Shown piece after piece: positions 42,969 to 53,045 of a DNA stretch of 64,000 bases; the stretch's first letter is position 1, and each line of letters starts with the position of its first letter. Location: NCBI GenBank assembly GCA_014529385.2, contig CM043953.1:74858372-74922371 (forward strand). Reading direction: 5' to 3'. The notes below the pieces were generated by a model. That model made no database searches. It had not been told where the DNA came from and saw nothing but the letters and a program-made list of their open reading frames with translations. The position numbers and the translations under genes were made by a program. The DNA is from Adiantum capillus-veneris. Taxonomy: Eukaryota; Streptophyta; Polypodiopsida; Polypodiales; Pteridaceae.

Positions 42969-44819
42969 TCATTTGAACATGGCTCCATACTTTGGAATAT
43001 GCTTCATCATGCTGAGAGAATCCAAAAACTCACTTCGAAGTTCCATGAACAAGAGAGAATTGATCTCCGTCATACAACTTAGAGCGTCATCCACCACATT
43101 GTATCGACCTTTATGATACCTTAGCTTGGCCTCATATTCCTGAAGAATCTTGGTCCACCTGGCTTTCCGACCCTTCAAATCCGTTTGTTGTGTAAACCAT
43201 TTGATGCTTTCATGGTCAAACACAATCTCAAATTGAGCACCATACAGATAATGCCACCATGTTTTTAAGGCAGACACTATTGCATAGAGTTCACGCTCAT
43301 AAGCAGAGTAGTTCTGCAAAGCTGCATCAAGCTTCTTGCTTTCAAATGCAATTGGCCGTCCGTCTTGTAACAGGACTGTTCCAATAGCATGGTCACTAGC
43401 ATCTGTTTCCAAAACAAATGGTTTCAAAGGATCTACAATAGCTAGTATGGGAGTTGTAGCTAATGCATCCTTAAGCGTATTGACACTTTGTTGTTGAGCG
43501 GATCCACAGTGAAAAGCTTTGCCTTTGCCTTTTAGTTGATCCGTCATGGGAACGGAAATATTAGCATAGTTTTTAATGAACCTTCGGTAAAAACCTACAA
43601 ATCCCAAAAAAATATGTAACTCTTCTAGATTTTTATGAGAAGGCCATTGCCAGATTGTATCCACTTTGGATTGATCCATATATATCCCATTAGCTGAAAT
43701 AACATGCCCAAGATAGTGAATTTCTTCTTTCAAAAAATCACACTTAGATTCCTTGGCATATAATTTTTTTGTTTGTAACAACTCAAACACCTACTTGAGA
43801 TGTTGTAAGTGTTCTTCTTCAGAAGCACTGTAGACTAGAATGTCATCAAGAAAAACGATGAAAAATTTGCTCAAGTACGTCTTCAAGACACTATCCATAA
43901 GTGTCATGCATGTTGCGGGCGCATTGGTTAACCCAAAGGGAAAAACCAAGAACTCGTAGTGTCCAAATCTTGTTCGGAATGCAATTTTGGGTATATCAGC
44001 AAGTCAATTAGGGACTTGGTGATATCCTGACCGCAAGTCTATTTTTGTGAAAATGCGAGCATGAGTGAGTTTGTTGAACAACTCATCCACTAGGGGCAAT
44101 GGGTACTTGTTCTTAATCGTAACCGCATTTAGGCCATGGTACTCTATGCACATGCGCATAGTGCCGTCTTTTTTCTTCACTAATAGGATAGGAGAGGCCC
44201 ATGGTGAAGAACTGGGTTGTATAAACCATCTACTAAGATAGTCAACAAGATGACATTCCACCTTAGCAGTTTTAGAATAACTCATACGGTAGGACGGTTT
44301 ACTAACAGTTTTACAGCTTGCAGCCACATCAATGCTATGTTGCACCAATCTTGTCGGCGATAATCCTGGTGGCAAATCATTAGGAAAAACATCTTGAAAT
44401 TCCTTTAATAATTTTTGCAACTCACTAGCAATGTTTGCTTGTTTGGAAGTAGCCATTGGTGGAAGAGATGAGATAGAAGCATGCGGCATTGAGGAATGTT
44501 CAACAAATTCAATGTTAGAAAGAAAATGAGACAGTGAGTAACACAAGAAAACTTGATCTATTTCATTATCAGAAACAAGCTGCATAAGCTTAGCGGTACA
44601 AATCAATGGTAAAGAAGTTACATCCTTCTCTCCTAACAACAACACACGTGCAACATGGGATTCAAACATCAAACTGTTGTGCTCATAGCTACGCTTTAGT
44701 GATGGTCCTAGGCTATGCAACCACTCCCTACCAAGGACCACAACTGCCCTTTCCATCTTCATAACATGAAATCCAAGCATGTGGAGTAACCTTGTACTTC
44801 CAACGGAACAGCTTGACAT
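42969..44819 (-). pseudogene. G1 reverse transcriptase-RNase H
   Basis: Reads from 44819: a protease C-terminal part, then RT. Landmarks are [33 protein letters not shown] and [14 protein letters not shown] stop near 44005 follows, then [16 protein letters not shown] and the catalytic FLDDIL near 43840. After one further stop come LGHVISANGIYMDQSKVD, then RNase H with ETDASDHAIGTVLLQDG (first Asp) and SKKLDAALQNYSAYERELYA. RT and RNase H active-site residues are visible. Two stops are the main damage; otherwise it is close to full length. Confidence 0.88.
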
Positions 44820-45960
44820 TGAGTATCCCAGATTTTGGTATCATGTCCATTCATCATTGCTACCTTGTAGTGGTGGGTACTCGGAGTTTGAGGCAATTTG
44901 AGGTTTTTCACCAATCTGTAATTAATGAAATTGTGAGTAGCACCATCATCTACCAAGATGCACACCTTGTGGCCTTGAAAATATACGTGCATACGTACTA
45001 ACTCATGTTGTCTAAAGGTTTGTTGCCACATGGAAGCTGTGAGACAACATTTATGTACCACCTTGGTGTGTGTTACTTCCGCTATAGAGAATCGTGAGGA
45101 AGACTCAAGAGGCAGCAGTTGCATTGTGTTCACTGCTTTCTCCTTGCCATGAGTAGCAGATTTCCCCTTGACACAAACCTTTTTGCCATGATCGCTTCCT
45201 AAACATTGAAAACATAATTTCTCTTTCTTAGCTTTATCAAAGTCCTCAGGAGAGAGAGGACCTCTGGACCCCTTGGGTTTTTTAGATACATCTGAATTGG
45301 CTACTATAAATTTCCTTTTATTGTGCCCATATTGAGTGCGTGTTTACCATGTGTATTAGCAGGCACGTGCATATTATATGCTTTCTTTTCATCTGGATAA
45401 TCATGAATATGTGCTTTCACTATGGCTTCCTCAAGTGTTTTAGGGTCTTGGGTCTTGACGTACTTCTTAAGCTCTCGTGTCAGACCACGTATAAACCCCC
45501 GTACTTGTTGAAAGTTATCTTAGCCTTCCAACTTGAGGATAACATCCCGATAGTGAGATATATATTCAACCAATGATGGGTATTGGCGTATGGAACACGT
45601 GTCCCAAGCCATCCAATTTTGATCTGCCTCATTTGTAGGCAAAAATTCTTTGCTAAACATAGCTTCAAAAGATTTCCACCTCTGTGGTATGATATTCTTC
45701 TCCTTGAGAGACATCCACCATTTGTAGGACTTGCCTTCCAGAGTTAAGCTCGTTTGCAGGACGGGTAAACACACACACCCACACCAATTCTCTGCCGGTA
45801 TGATATTCTTCTCCTTGAGAGACATCCACCATTTGTAGGACTTGCCTTCCAGAGTTTGCGGTAAACACACACACCCACACCAATTACACACTCCCTTGAC
45901 CCCGACATGCAAAAGCTCATGCAAGTTTGTGTGGCTCCCCTCCTCCACGGCTGTGCCTTT
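44759..45960 (-). pseudogene. G1 gag and protease, with in-frame 111-bp duplication
   Basis: Gag block LEGKSYKWWMSLKEKNI, FEAMFSKEFLPTNE and VEYISHYRDVILKLEG is at about 45860-45520. The first part occurs twice (45686 and 45797 on the plus strand mark the two copies, 111 bp, 37 codons). A CCHC knuckle C-x2-C-x4-H-x4-C (CFQC...H...C) lies at 45213-45172. The protease follows with LVDDGATHNFI near 44950. The usual Asp-Ser/Thr-Gly is Asp-Asp-Gly here, which would abolish activity if not a late change. A few stops and shifts join the pieces. Confidence 0.8.
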
Positions 45961-45974
45961 CCCAAAAAAAAAAA

Positions 45975-45992
45975 CCAAGCTCTTGATACCAA
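45975..45992 (-). other. G1 primer-binding site
   Basis: The minus strand reads ttggtatcaagagcttgg right after the LTR end, matching the initiator-Met tRNA-type plant primer site with one extra A. Confidence 0.85.
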
Positions 45993-46143
45993 TGTTAGAC
46001 AATGGGAACTAGAACCTAGGAATCCACCTCCCAACCACCCACTATATAGCATGGCCCCTGGCCCTTTGCCCTAGTTGGACTCCCTTTCCACATTGCCTAG
46101 CCCGCCTTGCCCTTGTCTAGTCAGCCTTGCCACTGTCCTGACA
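45993..46143 (-). repeat. G1 5' LTR
   Basis: 151 bp, tgttagacaa ... gtcctgaca, followed by tcaaa. Confidence 0.92.
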
Positions 46144-46148
46144 TCAAA
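46144..46148. repeat. Target-site duplication of G1, right
   Basis: tcaaa, identical to 41374-41378. Confidence 0.85.
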
Positions 46149-47285
46149 CAGTTTCAGCACCATACACAAACTCAAAAGGGCGTAGATATCAAGCCTTGTT
46201 AGCACTAGAAGCACCACCAAAATCACCACTCCATTGACAATACCATGATGTGAGTAGGACATGAACGCTAAATCCTATCATGACAAATGCACCACAATGA
46301 GAATGGAAAGAAAGAAGCCGAGCAGAATAAGGCACACTTGCTAGACCAGTTAGGAACTATGGATTAGGAGCACCAGTAGGGGAGGAAAATGTAGCATATC
46401 CTAGGCCAGCAAGGGCTTATAGAGGAGGAATAGAGGATACTATGTTTAGGATGGTTGATCACCAGGAGGATCAGACCCTCTCAAGTCCAAAAATGGGTTA
46501 ACAAGAAATATTCGGGAAATAGAGATCCAAGGGACCACGTGAAAGCCTTTGTGCGTGTCATCAAGGCTGAGGAAATACTGGACTTTTCCACACATTTGTA
46601 GGATTTGGGTTATCCCCAGAGGAGGATGCCACCACCTGGTTTGACTCTGTTGGACATAGAGATTTTGAATCAATGGAGGAGGTATTTGATGAGTTTATCA
46701 AGGAATTCTCTCAAAAAGGGATATATATTAATATAGGCTCACAAATCCATAAGTTCAAGCAAAAAGAGAAAAATTTCATTAGAAAGGCAACCTTAAGAAT
46801 AAAACGCTACGCAAATCCTTCCTAGTGGAGGAACTACCACCTTAGTCCCGACTCATGCTGATATTTATCCAAGGACTAAGGAGGAATGCAGATCTTAAGA
46901 AGGATTTGCATATGAAGAAGAGCTCAACTCTAGATGAGTTGACCAAGGAGGCTCTATACCTAGTAGACAATTGTGTTGTCTACAAGGAAGGCGACTACAG
47001 AGCTTAGATGATGACTCATCATTACAACAATGCGAAGCTAAGTGTATAAAGTCAGCATAAAAGAGTGAGGTAACGATGAATCAAGGTTAACTTGTTGAGG
47101 AAGTTATCAAAAGGATAAGCTCGTTTGCTAAGCCATAGGCTAAGCAACCTAAGTGGTGTGCCATTGAGCAAAAATTGACAAATCACATTAGGGATGAGTG
47201 TTACTACAACAAGGGGTATGTAAGAAAGGGACAATATGCCCCACCAGCCCAAGTAGCACCTCCTCAGGTACAATCAATGCCTAGA
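46144..47285 (+). pseudogene. Element D gag, copy 1 of the duplication
   Basis: The plus strand in pieces reads PRPARAYRGG, RDPRDHVKAFVRVIKAEE, WFDSVGHRDFESMEE-like (the E may be altered) and LPPQSRLMLIFIQGLR. It then reads SSTLDELTKEALYLVDN and, near 47194-47235, ECYYNKGYVRKGQY, a CCHC knuckle that has lost ligands. This is the capsid-like retrotransposon gag domain of a Ty3/gypsy element. Stops (such as the one after KRYANPS) and shifts break it. It continues the host reading frame cut by G1 at 41378/46144. Confidence 0.7.
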
Positions 47286-47437
47286 TATGTAGTGAGAAAT
47301 TTGCCGGTAAACACACACACCCACACCAATTCCAGACTCCCTTGATCCCGACATGCAAAAGCTCATGCAAGTTTGTGTGGCTCCCCTCCTCCACGGTTGT
47401 GCCTTTCCCAAAAAAAAAACCAAGCTCTTGATACCAA

Positions 47438-47589
47438 TGTTAGACAATGGGAACTAGAACCTAGGAATCCACCTCCCAACCACCCACTATATAGCATGGC
47501 CCCTGGCCCTTTGCCCTAGTTGGACTTCCTTTCCACAGTGCCTAGCTCGCCTTGCCCTTGTCTAGTCCAGCCTTGCCAGTGTCCTAACA
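47438..47589 (-). repeat. G1-type LTR, second copy
   Basis: Preceded on the plus-strand left side by the G1 leader and primer site, followed by tcaaa and host gag DNA. Duplicate of the 45993-46143 LTR. Confidence 0.88.
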
Positions 47590-48735
47590 TCAAACAGTTT
47601 GCAACACCAGACACAAACTCAAAAGGGGGTAGATATCATGCCTTGTTAGCACTAGAAGCACCACCAAAATCACAATTCCATTGACAATATCATGATGTGA
47701 GTAGGACAAGAACGCTAAATCCTATCAGGACAAAAGCACCACAATGAGAATGGGAAGAAAAAAGCCGAGTAGAATAAGGCACACTTTCTATACCAGTTAG
47801 GAACTATGGATTAGGAGCACCAGTAGGGGAGAAAAATGTAGTATATCCTAGGCCAGCAAGGGCTTATAGAGGAGGAATAGAGGATACTATGTTTAGGATG
47901 GTTGATCACCAGGAGGATCAGACCCTTTCAAGTCAAAAAATGGGTTAACAAGAAATATTCGGGAAATAGAGATCCAAGGGACCACGTGAAAGCCTTTGTG
48001 CGTGTCATCAAGGCTGAGGAAATACTGGACTTTTCCACACATTTGCAAGATTTGGGTTATCCCCAGAGGAGGATGCCGCCACCTGGTTTGACTCTGTTGG
48101 ACATAGATATTTTGAATCAATGGAGGAGGTATTTGATGAGTTTATCAAGGAATTCTCTCAAAAAGGGATATATATTAATATAGGCTCACAAATCCATAAG
48201 TTCAAGCAAAAAGAGAAAAATTTCATTAGAAAGGCAACCTTAAGAATAAAACGCTACGCAAATCCTTCCTAGTGGAGGAACTACCACCTCAGTCCCGACT
48301 CATGCTGATATTTATCCAAGGACTAAGGAGGAATGCAGATCTTAAGAAGGATTTGCATATGAAGAAGAGCTCAACTCTAGATGAGTTGACCAAGGAGGCT
48401 CTATACCTAGTAGACAATTGTGTTGTCTACAAGGAAGGCGACTACAGAGCTTAGATGATGACTCATCATTACAACAATGCGAAGCTAAGTGTATAAAGTC
48501 AGCATAAAAGAGTGAGGTAACGATGAATCAAGGTTAACTTGTTGAGGAAGTTATCAAAAGGATAAGCTCGTTTGCTAAGCCATAGGCTAAGCAACCTAAG
48601 TGGTGTGCCATTGAGCAAAAATTGACAAATCACATTAGGGATGAGTGTTACTACAACAAGGGGTATGTAAGAAAGGGACAATATGCCCCACCAGCCCAAG
48701 TAGCACCTCCTCAGGTACAATCAATGCCTAGATAT
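47590..48735 (+). pseudogene. Element D gag, copy 2 of the duplication
   Basis: Near-identical to 46144-47285, with the same frames and breaks. Here the reading KKYSGNRDPRDHVKAFVRVI is open for 93 codons from 47902, and EELPPQSRLMLIFIQGLRR from 48272. Small differences (cttagtcc/ctcagtcc; one indel near 47599) show the duplication is older than zero but recent relative to the element. It ends at the same junction, gagaaatttgccggtaaac. Confidence 0.7.
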
Positions 48736-48884
48736 GTAGTGAGAAATTTGCCGGTAAACACACACACCCACACCAATTCCACACTCCCTTGACCCCGACA
48801 TGCAAAAGCTCATGCAAGTTTGTGTGGCTCCCCTCCTCCACGGTTGTGCCTTTCCCAAAAAAAAAACCAAGCTCTTGATACCAA

Positions 48885-49036
48885 TGTTAGACAATGGGAA
48901 CTAGAACCTAGGAATCCACCTCCCAACCACCCACTATATAGCATGGCCCTTGGCCCTTTGCCCTAGTTGGACTTCCTTTCCATAGTGCCTAGCCCGCCTT
49001 GCCCTTGTCTAGTCCACCCTTGCCAGTGTCCTAGCA
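48885..49036 (-). repeat. G1-type LTR, third copy
   Basis: Last LTR of the array, ending gtcctagca. It is followed by tagattagag, not tcaaa, so the array ends here. Confidence 0.88.
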
Positions 49037-50184
49037 TAGATTAGAGAGTCAAACTAGCCTTGAGGTGGAACTCCCCTGAGACCAGAGAGCGTAATGAGAC
49101 AAAGAAACCAAAGAGTGCAAGTTCTAGAGGATCAATAATAGTGGAAAAATTGAATGGACCTCTAGAAACACTTATGAAAGCCTACAAAGCATGACTTTAG
49201 ACTAAACAAAACCAAGAACAAAAGTGGATGATGTACTCTTATGCAGAGTTAGAAAAGCAAAGGTTGGAGATGTGTCAAAAAATGATCCAAACTACCAAAG
49301 CTTTGCTAGAGCCACCTACAAGTAAGCCAATTGGATCAAATTTCCAACTCCAACACCAATAATCTCATCGAGGTATGAAACTACAAGGACTATCAAGAAT
49401 TCCACAGCTAAAGTAGAAAAGCCTAGAGTAGTGATGAATACCACAGATCAAGCATTTAAGGATCTCCATCCTAGGATACCAGAAGCCTACAAGAATGATG
49501 ATGGCCTACAGAAGGTTTGGAGACACATGAAGCAAACGATGTGAAAGAGTAAGGGGAGGGATGTTTTTCTTCCACCTATTATAGATCTCAAGCTGATCTA
49601 GACCTTCTCTCATACTAGGGAGATAAGGGGTCTTAGTATGTTCTTTAGAGAGTCTACCTCAACTTTTGAAAACCTTACCCTCATACATGGGACAGTATGA
49701 AGCCAAATTAGATGTGAAGGTAATGCCATCACAAATGCTCTCATAAAAAAAGGCTATGGACTCTAAGGGGTTGATAGACATATTGTCTATGCCTCTGACT
49801 TGCACTATTATGCTAGCAGAGCTCCTTCAAATAAGACCAAACATGTGGGCAACTATTGGAAAATTCTTAGATAAATTTGGGGTAAAAGATCCAACATCAC
49901 ATATTGAAGAAGGGATCCGTGAACTGAAAAAACCTCAATTGAACACAAGAACTATACTATTAAACAAGACTGGTGAGTATTGCAAGGGTGAATATGGGAA
50001 TACTACACTTCCAGTAGAATTCCAAGGTATAACAACCATGTCAAATCTTGATAGTGGAGCTCGTGTTGTTATCGCCACAAAGGCAATTTGGAAAAAATGT
50101 GGAAAACCTGCCTTGAGAGCTACCAGAATGTGCCCTTTCATGCAGGCCAAGAGTAAATTCCATATCCATAGCTACTCAAAATGA
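49037..50184 (+). pseudogene. Element D gag-protease region
   Basis: The plus strand gives a Lys-rich linker, then TTDQAFKDLHPRIPEAYKND near 49440. A 142-codon frame from 49756 to 50184 contains LPVEFQGITTMSNLDSGARV. The DSG triad with Ala marks a retropepsin, followed by TKAIWKKCGKPALRATRM. It normally cuts the gag-pol precursor. Upstream parts are broken by stops and an inserted-looking stretch around 49540-49750. The reading then jumps straight to integrase: RT and RNase H are absent. Confidence 0.6.
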
Positions 50185-50219
50185 TTTGTCTTCCATGATA
50201 GATGAGTATGCTATAGATC

Positions 50220-51645
50220 CAGACTTTAAGGATGTAATGTCAACCCTTGCACTAGGTAAGAAAGAATAACCATACAATGTAAAAGATGGTAATTATATTC
50301 TTTATGGAAAGAGGCTATGTGCTACACATAGCTTGCTTTTAAAATTTATGTATGAGTCCTATGCTCCCCCTTATGTGGGACATAGAGGGATTCAAACTAC
50401 TCTCAAAGGAGTAGATATGTACTTTTATTGGCCAACAATGAAGGTAAACATACAAGATTATGTTGCCAAATGAATTGTATGTCAAAAGACAAAGTATGAT
50501 AGAGGGAAGAAACCTAGTTTCCTTCAACCTTTACCTATACCCAATTCCCCATGGGAGAGTATATCCATGGATTTCATCTTTGAATTACAAAGATCCATTC
50601 ATGGGAGTACGAGTATATGGAAAATAGTAGACCAATTTAGCAAGAAAGCACACTTTATATCGGTCAGAAAGACTATTAAGGCACATTATATGGCTACCCT
50701 CTTCATATCTTAATTCTTTATGTGTCATGGCTTACCAATGTCCATAGTATCTGATAGAGACCCAAGAATGACTAGCAATTTTTGGAAAGGTCTCTTTGAG
50801 AATTTGGGTACTAAGTTGAATTTCTCTTCTTCCTATCACCAATAAATGGATGGCCAAAGTGAGACAACAAATTCAACGATACTTGATCTGATAAAATCCT
50901 TTGTCATGTAGGTAGAACAAAGACATCAATGGCAAAATTATTTTCCATTGCTAGAGTACCTATACAATAACACTTTCCATACCTCTACAGGAAAGGCACC
51001 CTTCGAAGAAATTGAACGAAGGTCCAAGCTCCCATTGATAATCAAGCAACTTGAACATTTTTTTGCTGCGGATGAGTATAGTATAGACCTTAAATAATCT
51101 TTTCAAAATATTAAGGTAGCTATAGACATCCCACAACAAAGCAAAAGACTAATGTTGTTAAGCATAGGAGACCCTTGACCTTCAAGAAAAATGATTGGTT
51201 ATTGTTCAAGTTTCCAAAAGCCTTCTTGAGTCATACTATATGGGAAAAGGGAAAGAAGGACACCCAACAGGCCACCGTAAATACTATGTTAAGTTAGAAA
51301 AAGGTATTATGGCCCATTTCAAATTCTTAAGCCTCTCAATAAATCGGCCTACAAGTTAAGGTTACTTAGTATTTGGCTCATACATAATGCTTTGAATGTG
51401 AGCCTACTAAAACCTTATAAGGTCAAGAAGAGAACCACCAGAGTTTGCAGGTCAAAAAGAGATCCTGTAGCCTGAGAACATCCTACAACATGAAGAAAAG
51501 GTTTTAAGAAGTGTTAAGACTATCTGATGATATCTTATCAAATTTAAGAACTATACTTTTGAGGATGCAAGGTGAATGCAAGACATCCAGCCAAAGGATA
51601 GTCCAAACCTTGTAAATTATTATAATGACTTATGTCCAAGGTAAG
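50220..51645 (+). pseudogene. Element D integrase with chromodomain-like C-terminus
   Basis: Starts near DPDFKDVMSTLALGKKE. The zinc domain HHCC follows, partly kept (GHRGIQTTLKGVDMYFYWP, CQKTKYDRGKKP), with a stop replacing one position before CxxC. Core: WESISMDFIFELQ (first Asp), [16 protein letters not shown] (second) and DGQSETTNS (Glu). Later blocks are YLYNNTFHTSTGKAPFE and LIHNALNVS-like. At 51476-51641 a chromodomain-like tail appears (ENILQHEEKVLRSVKTI, YLIKFKNYTFEDAR, DSPNLVNYYNDL), so the element is a chromovirus. At least ten stops make it defunct. Confidence 0.8.
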
Positions 51646-51994
51646 ATCATGTTTGTACAAAGTTTTAAATGAATAGATATTTTGTCTTGTTCGACTATAA
51701 GATTTGTTTTTTTAAATAAGTGTAAAGTGTATGCATACTATAGACATGCTTGCGGCAACCAAGTCTCCCAAGCACCAAGTAGATTTTTCCAATCTACATG
51801 GAAGGTCTATAGGCTAAGATATACATTCTTGCAATAACTAAGTCTCCCACGTGCCAAGTGGGACTAGTCACCCATTGTGGATGTATGTCAACAAGTAAAA
51901 AGGGATCATCTACCCAAAGTACAAAGGACTATCTATGGCTTTATCTTCTCTAGGCCATAGTCAAGGACGACTATGATCTTTAAGAGAGTGGTAA
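51646..51994 (+). other. 3' untranslated part of element D with weak purine tract
   Basis: No ORF. It ends with the purine run aagagagtgg at about 51981-51990, four bases before the TG of the LTR: a poor but plausible polypurine tract. Confidence 0.4.
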
Positions 51995-53045
51995 TGTCAT
52001 AAAAAGTAAATTTTGACTTCCAAAAGTATTTTCTATCATAAACTAGTCATTTATGACAAGTAGGTAATTAAAGAGAGCAAGAGAAGTTAATTTAGCACTC
52101 ATAGATCCTTCTGGTCCAAAGGTCCGGAGACCAAAGTGGAAAAGTCTATGAGTAATAATGGAGACCTAAGGGTAAAGCTTCATTCAGCCTCCAAATGATA
52201 TTGCAAAATACCTTAAAAGAAACCTTTATTGATCAAGGGTTAAGTAGGTAGGGGTTCTGTGTGCTTTAAGTAGGTGAAAACCTTGCTTATTCAAGCAAGT
52301 AGGGGCCCTACCAGCTTATCCTTGGTTTTGTGCCGAAAATAGAATGTTTTATTTTCATGTATTATAAGCACCTCAACCTCGGGAAACTTTTTTGCTAAAC
52401 ATTGGCTGAATGCCCAAAGCTAAAGTGAAGGAGGGGTTGACCAAGGCTAAAGTGAAAAAGGTGAAGGGAGTTGCAAGTGGGAAAGTGGGCTTGACATGTG
52501 TCCCATGCATGTCACATACACAAACTTGAGTTTCTTTATTTTTGTGTGTGGAGTGTGAAAGACAAGCCAAAAAGGCATCTAGAAGCCCACCATATTTCAA
52601 GCACTCTAGAAGCACATGATGCTAAGATTACAAGACACTTCTAGAGGGTGATTTTCATTGGCTAGTCCACAACAAGAGCCAATAGAAATTGAGAAAAATT
52701 TTCCCCTATAAGAAGAAGGAAACACTTGGCACAAGGCTACCACACTTGCTTGGGATGGCCAAGGCGTGTGTGATTGGCTAGCCTCAAGCAAGAGCCAATA
52801 GTATGCATGCACAAAAACTTGAGTTTTTTATTCTCTCTTGCCAGGCTTGTGTGTGTGTGTGTTTTATTCTCTCTTGCTAGGCTTGTGTGTGTGCACACTT
52901 TGCCTAGAAAGGCAAGCTCACCTCACTTTGCAAGTTAATGTACATGTTGTGGAACAAGCCTACATTAACAACACTTGATCTCGGAGTGCAAATCCAAAGC
53001 AAGTGCCAAGCTCAAGAGAATGCTTCTCTTTCTATAAAATCAACA
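51995..53045 (+). mobile_element. 3' LTR of element D, truncated
   Basis: Begins TGTCATAAAAAG and aligns with the start of the element C LTR (32976). Later, aagcctacattaacaacacttga near 52959 matches aggcctacaccaacaactcttga near 33949. It carries two ATTGG...CCAAT inverted pairs (52657-52685, 52773-52800) and a duplicated ttattctctcttgcyaggcttgtgtgtgtg at 52830-52890. It is cut near 53045 where copia element 2 begins. Confidence 0.6.

Larger units (their letters stand above)
41379..46143 (-). mobile_element. Ty3/gypsy element G1, 4.77 kb, with short LTRs
   Basis: Complete structure on the minus strand. 5' LTR 46143-45993, primer site 45992-45975, gag and protease, RT and RNase H, integrase with chromodomain-like tail, purine tract near 41547-41532, 3' LTR 41531-41379, and the 5-bp duplication TCAAA on both sides. 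LTRs are about 151-153 bp, and I count roughly a dozen differences by eye, so it is not very recent. Coding parts carry only a handful of stops and shifts. It sits inside the plus-strand element B/D coding sequence. Confidence 0.92.
45850..49036. repeat. Tandem duplication (period ~1446 bp) of G1 end plus host gag DNA
   Basis: The order is G1 leader+LTR, host gag, leader+LTR, host gag, leader+LTR. LTR starts are at 45993, 47438 and 48885, spaced 1445 and 1447 bp. Each leader copy begins at ggtaaacacacacacccac and carries the primer site and A-run before the LTR. Host copies are nearly identical. The second and third LTRs therefore come from duplication, not from separate insertions. After 49036 the sequence becomes new host DNA. 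Confidence 0.85.

Noticed and set aside
47438-49036. Two additional solo LTR insertions of the G1 family
   Set aside because: Each is preceded by the same leader fragment and followed by the same host DNA at a constant ~1446-bp period, so they arose by tandem duplication.
32976-53045. Elements C and D as the two ends of a single element
   Set aside because: LTRs are related, but an RT fragment (36.6 kb) precedes gag (46 kb), the wrong order for one element unless rearranged. Treated as two related copies.
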